DNA of 16,717 nt, taken from NCBI GenBank assembly GCA_023387135.1, contig JAEWIK010000125.1:1-16717 (forward strand), written 5' to 3'. Every line of letters begins with the position of its first letter. Position 1 is the first letter of the stretch. A program made the translations under genes and the position numbers. The notes under the pieces are model-generated. The model was not told where the DNA came from. It worked only from the letters and a program-made list of their open reading frames with translations, and did not search any database. This DNA comes from Actinomycetes bacterium. GTDB lineage: Bacteria > Actinomycetota > Actinomycetes > Propionibacteriales > Propionibacteriaceae. Positions 1 to 4,936 of this stretch are shown here, piece by piece.

Positions 1-465
1 GGTCTGAGTCAGGTAGCTGTACTCGTCGCCGTCTTCGAGCATGCGCACCGGCAGCAGGTCGAGCAGGCCGGTCGCAGGCTTCGCCATCGTCACAGGGCTG
101 GTCAGCGTCCGCGCGGTGGTGACCGTCGAGCCGGTGGCGATCAGCGCCTTGATGTGGAACCCGCCGCGATCGACCATGTTGGCCTTCACCTGTCGGGCGA
201 GGCCCTTGAACGAGAGCACCTGACCGGCCTTCACATCGCCGGTGCCGCGCGTCCGGTCGTCGGACAGCGCGCCGAGCTGCCTGAACAGCTCGTCAGACTT
301 CTCGATCTCCTTGAGCTTGGCCTTGGCCTCCTCGGCCTTCGCCATCTCGGCATCGAACGCCTTCATCTCGGCGTCGGTCAGGTGGACGCGGCCGTCGTCC
401 TTGGCCTTCTGCGCGATAGCGCGGGCGGCCTTCAGCGAGGTCTCCAGTATCTTCTTGTAGTCCAT
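1..465 (-). CDS. HK97-fold phage major capsid protein, N-terminal part (runs off the left edge)
   Basis: The frame reads leftward from ATG at 465 and is still open at position 1, giving 155 codons. Residues 1 to about 60 are charged and Ala/Lys/Glu-rich and look like a coiled coil, as expected for the scaffolding delta domain of HK97-type capsid precursors. A linker follows, then a stretch containing TLTSPVTMAKPATGLLDLLPVR and YSYLTQT, which fits the start of the mature HK97 capsid fold. The start is set by AAGGAG eight bases upstream. The frame stays open upstream to about 660, so an N-terminal extension cannot be fully excluded. In tailed phages this gene usually follows terminase, portal and protease genes. 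Here the upstream neighbours are an HNH gene and tiny ORFs. The family call is from recognition of the sequence, not a search. Confidence 0.82.
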   Translation of the reverse strand, partial: MDYKKILETSLKAARAIAQKAKDDGRVHLTDAEMKAFDAEMAKAEEAKAKLKEIEKSDELFRQLGALSDDRTRGTGDVKAGQVLSFKGLARQVKANMVDRGGFHIKALIATGSTVTTARTLTSPVTMAKPATGLLDLLPVRMLEDGDEYSYLTQT

Positions 466-476
466 GAGAGTTTTCT

Positions 477-578
477 CCTTTGGGTATGCGAGCCCACACC
501 GAGCCGGAACGGCCGGTCGGCACGCGAGTGATTTGGGATACGAAACCGGGAGACGGACGCCTGCACCACACCCAAAGG
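477..578 (-). promoter_or_regulatory. Possible RNA switch covering the capsid ribosome-binding site
   Basis: In the leftward transcript, CCUUUGGGUGUG (578 to 567) can pair over 12 bp, with one G-U, with CAUACCCAAAGG (488 to 477). The second strand contains the AAGG of the AAGGAG ribosome-binding site of the capsid gene. The first strand can alternatively fold on itself as CACACC-TTTG-GGTGTG (582 to 567). The two structures exclude each other, so this has the form of an on/off translation switch. The pairing is read directly from the sequence; the function is inferred. Confidence 0.35.
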
Positions 579-650
579 TGTGACGCCGAAAGCTGGCACT
601 CGACCGCGTTTCGTCAGCCACGGAGAACACCGTTCCCGCTGCCGGGCGGT

Positions 651-686
651 TCCTTTGCATTGGCCCCTATGGGCTCCTTTGCATTG
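651..686. repeat. 12-bp direct repeat upstream of the capsid gene
   Basis: The sequence tcctttgcattg occurs at 651-662 and again at 675-686, 24 bp apart, about 190 bp upstream of the capsid start. The spacing is close to two helical turns, which would suit a protein-binding site. The minus-strand copies read CAATGCAAAGGA and so also resemble ribosome-binding sites, but no ORF of useful length follows either one. Confidence 0.45.
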
Positions 687-923
687 ACCGCTGGTGTGGC
701 TGTCTTGCGTGTAATGGCGGCTAGCGGGCCTTGACCTTTCGGTTCCTCGGCTGGCTGCGAGCCATTACCCATCCATCATGCATCATTTCCCCCACGGGTT
801 GTCAATAGGCGATATTCGACCCGAGCCGCCCGCGATATCCCTATGCTGGACGCTCGACGTTGTCTGCTGAGCGCCTTTTGGGTCGCCCCTCGGGGTTTAT
901 ACCGGGGGCAACGTGCTGGGCCG

Positions 924-1043
924 TCAAAATCGCTGCTGGCGTTCGGCGAGCTTGCGGCGTCGCACGGCGTCCTGCTGCTCGCGCCTGCGATCACGGGTAG
1001 CACGCCGCATCCGGTGACGCGGCCAGTTCGGACCTCGGCTCAT
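924..1043 (-). CDS. Small basic protein, 39 aa, last of the HNH-coupled chain
   Basis: The ORF starts at an ATG (1043) that overlaps the stop of the 37-aa zinc-ribbon gene as ATGA, and ends at 924. The product is very Arg-rich (MSRGPNWPRHRMRRATRDRR) with a long basic helix-like tail, so it may bind nucleic acid. No family was recognised. The in-frame upstream region is longer, but the ATGA overlap decides this start. The case that it is real rests on the overlap chain and codon position, not on homology. Confidence 0.45.
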   Translation of the reverse strand: MSRGPNWPRHRMRRATRDRRREQQDAVRRRKLAERQQRF

Positions 1044-1153
1044 TTCTTCTCGATCCTCTCCGCGCACGGGATGCACACCGGCCGGTTGTCCGCCGTCCAC
1101 TCCTGAGCGTGCTTGTCTCGGCACTCGGCGCACCGGAAGTCTGTGGTCTTCAT
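1040..1153 (-). CDS. 37-aa zinc-ribbon micro-protein
   Basis: The ORF runs from ATG at 1153, which overlaps the stop of the preceding 49-aa gene as ATGA, to TGA at 1040, which in turn overlaps the next ATG. The product has two Cys pairs (C8-x2-C11 and C27-x2-C30, in RCAEC and CIPC). They are spaced like a four-Cys zinc ribbon, with a Lys-rich C-terminus. Cys-pair micro-proteins like this are common in actinophage early and intermediate regions, but I cannot name a function. Overlaps at both ends and the regular Cys spacing make it a likely real gene. Confidence 0.6.
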   Translation of the reverse strand: MKTTDFRCAECRDKHAQEWTADNRPVCIPCAERIEKK

Positions 1154-1299
1154 CGCCACACCGGCCGGAACGGCGCTATCGGCGTGAAGCGCTGGCTCTC
1201 GTCCGGAGCTTCCTCGTCTTCATCCGGCGGTAGCACGACGTCCACCAGTTCGCGGTCCTCGTCGTCGGTGTCGGCCTCGCGCTTCTTCTTCTTACTCAT
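1150..1299 (-). CDS. 49-aa acidic protein with Lys-rich head
   Basis: The start is ATG at 1299, whose first bases overlap the stop codon of the HNH gene (ATGA), with GAAGGGGA just upstream. The product begins MSKKKKREAD, continues with an Asp/Glu-rich stretch (DEDRELVDVVLPPDEDEEAPDE), and ends in PIAPFRPVWR. This is a bipolar, probably disordered protein. The stop overlaps the next start. An earlier in-frame start at 1344 lies inside the HNH gene and is less likely. No family was recognised. Confidence 0.55.
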   Translation of the reverse strand: MSKKKKREADTDDEDRELVDVVLPPDEDEEAPDESQRFTPIAPFRPVWR

Positions 1300-1736
1300 G
1301 GTTGGTCCCCTTCGTTGTCGAACTTCCGGTGGCACGGTTTGCACATCGGCTGGTAATGCTCAGGGTCGAGGCTGTACGGGCGCCCCCAGTCGTCCGTCCG
1401 CTCGTTGGGGTCTTCGTGGTCGTAGGCCCAGTGCTTAGCCTGCGAGCCGCACGCCGCGCACCAGTAGTCGGAGGCGAGGCCACGCTTCCGCTTGACCGCG
1501 CGATGGGCGTCCGCGTAGCTCCTGATGCTCCGCGTCTTGTGATAGTGCTGCTGGCAAAGGCCCAGCGCGTGGTATGGCTTTCCGCAACCGGAGACCGCGC
1601 AGACCCGCCCTTTCTGGTGAAGCTGGACCGGAATATCGGCCTGGACACTGCCGTGCTTCTTCAGCCGCTTGCGGTGTGCGGTGCATAGGCCCTTCCCGCC
1701 AGCAGGCCGCCCGCAGTCTTTGACTGTGCAAGACAT
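1296..1736 (-). CDS. HNH endonuclease with N-terminal zinc modules
   Basis: This 146-aa product has two N-terminal Cys/His modules (C3, C8, C18, H21 and C46, C51, C61, H64), each ending in GLC-x2-H. This arrangement is common in actinophage HNH proteins. The C-terminal HNH fold shows CAAC at 93-96, the catalytic-type DH at 106-107, and MCKPCHRKFD at 131-140, giving the structural Cys pair and last His. Such proteins nick or cut DNA, and in tailed phages they often sit next to terminase genes and help packaging. Here terminase is absent nearby. The start has a near-perfect ribosome-binding site (GGAAGGAGG, seven bases before ATG). The stop overlaps the start of the 49-aa gene, which begins a translationally coupled chain. 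Confidence 0.85.
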   Translation of the reverse strand: MSCTVKDCGRPAGGKGLCTAHRKRLKKHGSVQADIPVQLHQKGRVCAVSGCGKPYHALGLCQQHYHKTRSIRSYADAHRAVKRKRGLASDYWCAACGSQAKHWAYDHEDPNERTDDWGRPYSLDPEHYQPMCKPCHRKFDNEGDQP

Positions 1737-1862
1737 AACTGCCTCCTTCCATTTACCTCACGCAGGCGTTGGGATAAAAACTCTTTGGAGCCCTCTGGTA
1801 CTCAGATCGTTACCGACCCGGGGACCTAGACAACGGTTCGAGCGATCCGAACCCCTTACGGG
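1737..1862. other. Intergenic spacer with a hairpin
   Basis: This 126-bp gap separates the 124-aa gene from the HNH gene and holds an inverted repeat (ggttcg 1835-1840, cgaacc 1848-1853, 7-nt loop). A richer-AT tract (1771-1795) lies nearer the HNH gene. The hairpin has no T-run on either side, so it is not a classic terminator. The gap breaks the overlap chain, so an internal promoter for the HNH group is plausible, but no clear hexamers were found. Confidence 0.4.
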
Positions 1863-2237
1863 TCACCGAGCCGTTCCGTTGAACCAGTCGGCCTCGCCGT
1901 AAGCGACGTACCGCATGAAGTCCAGCCAATCCGTCAACGCGAGGTCGTCACCCAGCGTCTCCATCAGCGCGGCTGTCTCCCGAGTCAAGCTGCTCAACGT
2001 CCGCACCGAGTCGACGCTGATCGACCGGATTGGCTCATGGACGCGGATACAGGCTCGGTGATGCGCCATCCACCGCGGCTTGAGCGGCGGCCGTCCGACT
2101 CTGCCTGCCTTGACCCACACCCCAAGCTCGCGCTTGTAGTCGCGGACGTCGGTCAAGTCCAGCCAGAGAAAGCCACGCTTGCCGCTGGTGATCGGCTTCT
2201 TGCATTTTTCGCAGACGTACTCCAGCTGGGCGGTCAT
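1863..2237 (-). CDS. 124-aa hypothetical protein with a Cys/His zinc site
   Basis: The ATG at 2237 overlaps the stop of the 138-aa gene (ATGA), which fixes this start rather than the longer in-frame option inside that gene. The N-terminus carries C9-x2-C12 (VCEKCKKPI) and residues 59-63 read HHRAC, so the first 65 residues could bind one zinc ion through Cys and His. The C-terminal half is mixed alpha-helical and acidic, rich in Leu and Asp. No enzyme motif is visible. The gene is probably co-translated with its upstream neighbour in the element's accessory operon. Function unknown. Confidence 0.6.
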   Translation of the reverse strand: MTAQLEYVCEKCKKPITSGKRGFLWLDLTDVRDYKRELGVWVKAGRVGRPPLKPRWMAHHRACIRVHEPIRSISVDSVRTLSSLTRETAALMETLGDDLALTDWLDFMRYVAYGEADWFNGTAR

Positions 2238-2650
2238 TCCACACCCCCCGTGGGGTCGTCGCTGAGCCGCAGCATTGGGTTGCTCTCGCCGTACTCGGCG
2301 GTCGTGCAAGCTCGGCACAGCTTGGCGATCAGCATGAGGCTCGGGAAGCCCTGGCGGTTGCTGCGTAGCTCGGACATGACCTTGAAGACGCGGTCGCCGT
2401 CCGGCTCGCCCATCGGCGCGACGTAAGTGCGGCATCGGTCGCACGTCCGGTCCTCGCGATCACCTGGCTCCGACTTGTTGACCAGATGCGTGGCGATGTA
2501 GTCCACACCATCCGGCGTCTTGACTATCTGACCGTCGTAGTTCGGCCAAGTCCGCGAGAGCTCGGCAGCTCGCTTCTGAATCGCGCTGTTCATCCAAGCG
2601 CTGTACTCATGCCCACGGGCAACGTGGGTCGGCGTTCCTGCATCCTTCAT
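2234..2650 (-). CDS. 138-aa hypothetical protein with a four-Cys zinc site
   Basis: The start chosen is ATG at 2650 because CGGAGA lies eight bases upstream. The longer frame from 2773 would begin inside the iteron block and is unlikely. Two Cys pairs, C70-x2-C73 (TCDRC) and C112-x2-C115 (LCRAC), are about 40 residues apart and could form one zinc site. The N-terminal 30 residues are helix-like. There are no catalytic motifs I recognise. It is the first gene after the iteron block and the RepA-like ATPase, and it overlaps the next gene by four bases. Confidence 0.6.
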   Translation of the reverse strand: MKDAGTPTHVARGHEYSAWMNSAIQKRAAELSRTWPNYDGQIVKTPDGVDYIATHLVNKSEPGDREDRTCDRCRTYVAPMGEPDGDRVFKVMSELRSNRQGFPSLMLIAKLCRACTTAEYGESNPMLRLSDDPTGGVE

Positions 2651-2668
2651 TTCTAGTCTCCGTTCTTC

Positions 2669-2691
2669 ATGCGCGCGTACGCGCGTGTGTG
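2669..2691. repeat. Alternating purine-pyrimidine tract containing a 14-bp palindrome
   Basis: Positions 2669-2691 alternate purine and pyrimidine without a break. They include the perfect palindrome CGCGCGTACGCGCG (2672-2685) followed by gtgtgtg. Tracts like this can adopt Z-DNA or cruciform under negative supercoiling. It lies between the iteron block and the start of the 138-aa gene, next to the left iteron arm. Confidence 0.6.
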
Positions 2692-2699
2692 ACTGAGTT

Positions 2700-2793
2700 G
2701 TTATGTTGGTTATGTTGTTACGTTCTTCTAAACACACACAACAGATTTCCGGATCAGCAATGCGTCGAAACATAACAACATAACCAACATAAC
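2700..2793. repeat. Six 9-bp iterons in a 25-bp inverted repeat; candidate replication origin or operator
   Basis: The left arm (2700-2724) is two perfect copies of GTTATGTTG (2700-2708, 2709-2717) plus a degenerate third. The right arm (2769-2793) is the inverted set: CAACATAAC at 2776-2784 and 2785-2793 plus a partial copy at 2769-2776. The arms match at 24 of 25 positions and flank a 44-bp spacer. The block is far more AT-rich than its surroundings and lies 19 bp past the stop of the RepA-like ATPase gene. Iterons flanking an AT-rich segment just 3' of the replication gene is the known layout of origins in staphylococcal pathogenicity-island satellites. By analogy this may be the element's origin. 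A repressor operator or an RNA hairpin in the operon transcript are the alternatives. Confidence 0.55.
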
Positions 2794-2811
2794 GATGTAG
2801 TTAGCACGTAT

Positions 2812-3939
2812 TCACCGGCTCGAATCACCCCCTGCAGCGTTCAACGGGCGCATGTAGACGCCGCGACGCACGCGCTCGATATAGCCGTCGTCAGCCAGGC
2901 GGCTGAGATACACGCGCACGTTTCTGACGTCAAGGCCAGTCATTGAGACCACGTCACCAGCTCCGTACTCCACGTTCGGCTGGATCACGTCGTACACGGC
3001 GCGTTCCTCGCCGCTCAGAGCGAGGTTCTGCTGGACGTCACGGGCGCTGCTGCTGGCTTCCTCGAAGTCCTTGCCGCCGAGCAGCCATGCGCCTGTGTCG
3101 GCGCGCTCAAGCCGGATCACGAAGTCGTTGAGGTCGCGGCCGGTGCCCATCAGCAGGCCTTCCTTGGCGCCTCGCTTGCCTTCGAGCCGGATCGTGAAGT
3201 CCGCCGCACCGTTGAGCCCTTGCGACCCGAGCGTCCCGTCCATCCAGTCGTCGGACTTCATCTTCCGGGTGTGGTGAACGATCAGCACTGACGAGCCCGG
3301 ATACTGCTTCGCCAGCGAGTGCCACTGGCCGGCGACGCGGTAGTCGAACTCGTACGTCGACTCGTTCCGGCCCCTCGATGCGCGCGAGCCCTTGCGGAAC
3401 GTGTCCACGATCACCAGCGGCTTGAGGTGGCCGAACTGCGACAGCCAGGCAGCGGCGTGGTTCAGCGCGTCCTCTTCAATCTCGGTCAGATACATGAACT
3501 GCTCACCGAGCGCGTCACGGAAGCCCATTTCCTTGGCGCGTGACTGGACCCGCCGGTCGCTGTCTTCGAGCGCCAGCAGAAACACGGGACGACGCTTGGT
3601 GCCAGGGATGCTCAGGAACGGCATGCCGATGCCGACGGACAGCGCGAGCTGGAGCGTCAGGTAGGACTTGCCGATCTTCGGTGGGCCGATCAGCAGGCCG
3701 CACCCTTCCGGCAGAATGTGCGGCACCATCATCTGAAGGTCCGGGATCTTCTGTCTGACCAGCCACGCGCCAGTCTTCATGCCCGCCAGCAGCTGGCCGA
3801 CGCGTTCCTCGGGCCCCACCTCCAGAGGCGCGCTGTCGTCACGCTTCGTCTCGGACGGCCCAATAACTCTCGGTGTGGCCTTGCCCCGCATCCTCGCGTC
3901 ACGCGCGAGCAGGTGTTCTATGTAGTCGTTCTCGTTCAC
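2812..3939 (-). CDS. RepA-like RecA-fold ATPase (helicase loader/primase-helicase type)
   Basis: This 375-aa product (counted from GTG at 3939) is an AAA_25/RepA-family RecA-fold ATPase. It shows Walker A GPPKIGKS (85-92), Walker B LVIVDTF (175-181) and HHTRK (222-226), which matches the sensor segment of hexameric RepA helicases. The C-terminal region (about 310-370) looks like a winged helix and probably reads DNA. The likely role is unwinding at the element's own origin, just downstream. The start at 3939 is chosen because its GTG overlaps the stop of the 65-aa gene (GTGA) with GGGAG 11 bases upstream; GTGs at 3951 and 3948 are too close to that site. The equivalent gene in phiRv1-like elements and satellites is the replication gene. 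The family call is firm, the role inferred. Confidence 0.85.
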   Translation of the reverse strand: MNENDYIEHLLARDARMRGKATPRVIGPSETKRDDSAPLEVGPEERVGQLLAGMKTGAWLVRQKIPDLQMMVPHILPEGCGLLIGPPKIGKSYLTLQLALSVGIGMPFLSIPGTKRRPVFLLALEDSDRRVQSRAKEMGFRDALGEQFMYLTEIEEDALNHAAAWLSQFGHLKPLVIVDTFRKGSRASRGRNESTYEFDYRVAGQWHSLAKQYPGSSVLIVHHTRKMKSDDWMDGTLGSQGLNGAADFTIRLEGKRGAKEGLLMGTGRDLNDFVIRLERADTGAWLLGGKDFEEASSSARDVQQNLALSGEERAVYDVIQPNVEYGAGDVVSMTGLDVRNVRVYLSRLADDGYIERVRRGVYMRPLNAAGGDSSR

Positions 3940-4133
3940 GGCCGCCACCACTCCCGCTGTCCGAGCCGCAAGGCTTCACGTCGGTCTGCCCTGTATTCCT
4001 CGTGGCCCATGAGCCCGCGTGGCCGCATGGGCACGTTCCGGAACACGTCGGCAGCCCAGAGAATGTCCGGCTTGTCTGCATGTATCCGGCTGAAATCGAT
4101 AATGCGCGGTGTCGCCTGGGCGTTTGTATTCAT
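3936..4133 (-). CDS. 65-aa hypothetical protein upstream of the RepA-like gene
   Basis: The ATG at 4133 overlaps the stop of the 67-aa gene and the TGA at 3938-3936 overlaps the start of the ATPase gene, so the three are probably translated in a coupled series. The product (MNTNAQATPRIIDFSRIHAD...) is charged, with many Arg residues and no Cys. It has no recognisable motif and no membrane segment. Its place directly before the replication ATPase suggests a helper or regulatory role, but nothing in the sequence proves this. Confidence 0.55.
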   Translation of the reverse strand: MNTNAQATPRIIDFSRIHADKPDILWAADVFRNVPMRPRGLMGHEEYRADRREALRLGQREWWRP

Positions 4134-4333
4134 CGAACACCCCGCGTATGATGATTGGCACGATTTCCTTCCAGAAATCTCCTTTCAGCAGTGCCCCGGC
4201 TCTGGACAACTTCACTACGTGGAGATGCCGGGGCACTGTGGAGAGCACGCCGGATAGCCGCCTTGGCAGAGTCGGGAATCGGTGGAGCCGCGCGCACCAG
4301 CGCCTCAATGGCCCGCTTCTCTTGGCGCGTCAT
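4130..4333 (-). CDS. 67-aa hypothetical basic protein
   Basis: The start ATG at 4333 overlaps the stop of the 63-aa gene, and the stop overlaps the next start (ATGA). The N-terminal 35 residues read as two short helices joined by APPIPDSAK. The C-terminal half is Arg-rich and probably loosely folded (RGTAERRFLEGN). The helix-Pro-helix opening resembles small actinophage and actinobacterial element proteins of unknown function. No enzyme motif is present. Confidence 0.55.
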   Translation of the reverse strand: MTRQEKRAIEALVRAAPPIPDSAKAAIRRALHSAPASPRSEVVQSRGTAERRFLEGNRANHHTRGVR

Positions 4334-4521
4334 TCCGACACCGCCTTACGGGCAGCCTGCGCGGCACGACCACGCACACGGCAGTTCTTTCGCGCGGATT
4401 TCGTGTCCGGATGCTCGCACTCGGAATGGTCGAACGGATGCTTGGCCGAGGCGCTGATCCGTTGACGCCAAGCGTCACGTTCCTCAGGTGTTAGGCTGGC
4501 GAACCAGTCTTGGGAAGCCAT
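4330..4521 (-). CDS. 63-aa hypothetical protein, first gene of the replication operon
   Basis: The ATG at 4521 has AGAGG eight bases upstream, which decides this start over an in-frame ATG at 4605. The product begins MASQDWFASLTPEERDAWRQ. It then has a Cys/His-containing middle (HPFDHSECEHPD, later a Cys) and a basic tail. The position between integrase and replication gene is where an excisionase sits in phiRv1-like elements. It lacks an obvious MerR-type helix-turn-helix, so I do not call it that. It overlaps the next gene by four bases. Confidence 0.55.
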   Translation of the reverse strand: MASQDWFASLTPEERDAWRQRISASAKHPFDHSECEHPDTKSARKNCRVRGRAAQAARKAVSE

Positions 4522-4524
4522 AGC

Positions 4525-4544
4525 GATACCTCTTTCGAGATACC
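4525..4544 (-). promoter_or_regulatory. Direct repeat overlapping the ribosome-binding site of the 63-aa gene
   Basis: On the minus strand GGTATC occurs twice (4544-4539 and 4530-4525), eight bases apart, and brackets the AGAGG ribosome-binding site. A regulator or an RNA structure could use this, but the repeat is short and may be chance. Confidence 0.25.
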
Positions 4545-4553
4545 GCTTTCTGT

Positions 4554-4655
4554 TCAGCCCATATGGCGGTGTAGTGGCACGATGCGCCGTTGAATCCCCG
4601 GCCACCGAGTCTTGCGAGGATGACGACTCATCTCGGTGCGCTCACTCGGCTTCAT
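4554..4655 (-). CDS. Possible 33-aa basic peptide
   Basis: A short ORF starts at ATG 4655 with GGCGGAG seven bases upstream and ends at TGA 4554. The product (MKPSERTEMSRHPRKTRWPG...) is strongly basic, with Arg and His throughout. It fills the gap between the Cys-rich ORF and the 63-aa gene in the same direction. There is no homology I recognise, and the case rests only on the ribosome-binding site and location, so this could be leader sequence instead. Confidence 0.25.
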   Translation of the reverse strand: MKPSERTEMSRHPRKTRWPGIQRRIVPLHRHMG

Positions 4656-4693
4656 GGTCATCTCCGCCGAGGGTATTGCGTGTTGCTGGTTGT

Positions 4694-4918
4694 TCAGGGA
4701 TCGAACGTGTCAACGATAGCTCGACCCAGCTCCGTTCCAAAACGGGGGGAGGCCTGAAAGCGGCATAACCCGTAGTCGCACCGGCTCCGCACAATGACGC
4801 ATCGCCCACTGCAGATGTGTCGAGCCGGACGGCTGTGCCCTCCTGTGACGGCCCAGATGGGGCACCCTCGGCAGTCACACATGGGGCAGGGCGCGAGGCG
4901 GCCTAACCCGGCAAGCAA
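4694..4918 (-). CDS. Cys-rich 74-aa ORF after the integrase
   Basis: The frame starts at TTG 4918, 18 bp after the integrase stop, and ends at 4694. The product has a striking run of Cys: CPMCDCRGC near residues 11-19, then HICSGRC, SRC and GLC over the next 40 residues. That is eight Cys plus two His in under 50 residues, suggesting one or two zinc sites. An internal ATG (MCDCRGCPIW) is the other possible start. No clear ribosome-binding site precedes either one. The dense Cys/His pattern in frame, with no host-like shadow gene on the other strand, makes it more than a random ORF. Confidence 0.4.
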   Translation of the reverse strand: MLAGLGRLAPCPMCDCRGCPIWAVTGGHSRPARHICSGRCVIVRSRCDYGLCRFQASPRFGTELGRAIVDTFDP

Positions 4919-4936
4919 TCCCGCTCAGATGGGAGG

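Larger units (their letters stand above)
466..923. other. Non-coding stretch: leader of the capsid gene, with repeats and an RBS-pairing segment
   Basis: I find no convincing gene here on either strand; the short ORFs have poor composition and no ribosome-binding sites. The stretch holds a 12-bp direct repeat (tcctttgcattg at 651-662 and 675-686) and a small hairpin (567-582). A segment at 567-578 can pair with the capsid ribosome-binding site. On the minus strand a TTGACA lies at 805-800, followed 19 bases later by CATGAT (780-775). This could be a poor-spacing promoter for the capsid gene. Confidence 0.5.

Noticed and set aside
893..924. Minus-strand TTGACG and TATAAA pair as a promoter for the capsid gene
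   Set aside because: The spacer is 20 bases, too long for a normal promoter, and it lies over the end of the 39-aa gene.
1835..1853. Sequence resembling a tRNA T-arm (ggttcg...cgaacc)
   Set aside because: No acceptor, D or anticodon stems can be built around it; treated as a plain hairpin.
2651..2773. N-terminal extension of the 138-aa protein from ATG 2773
   Set aside because: It would encode the inverted repeat itself as protein (NNITNITTQ). The ATG at 2650 has a good ribosome-binding site.
4330..4521. 63-aa gene as a MerR-type excisionase
   Set aside because: The position fits phiRv1-like elements, but no helix-turn-helix pattern can be seen, so the name was not given.
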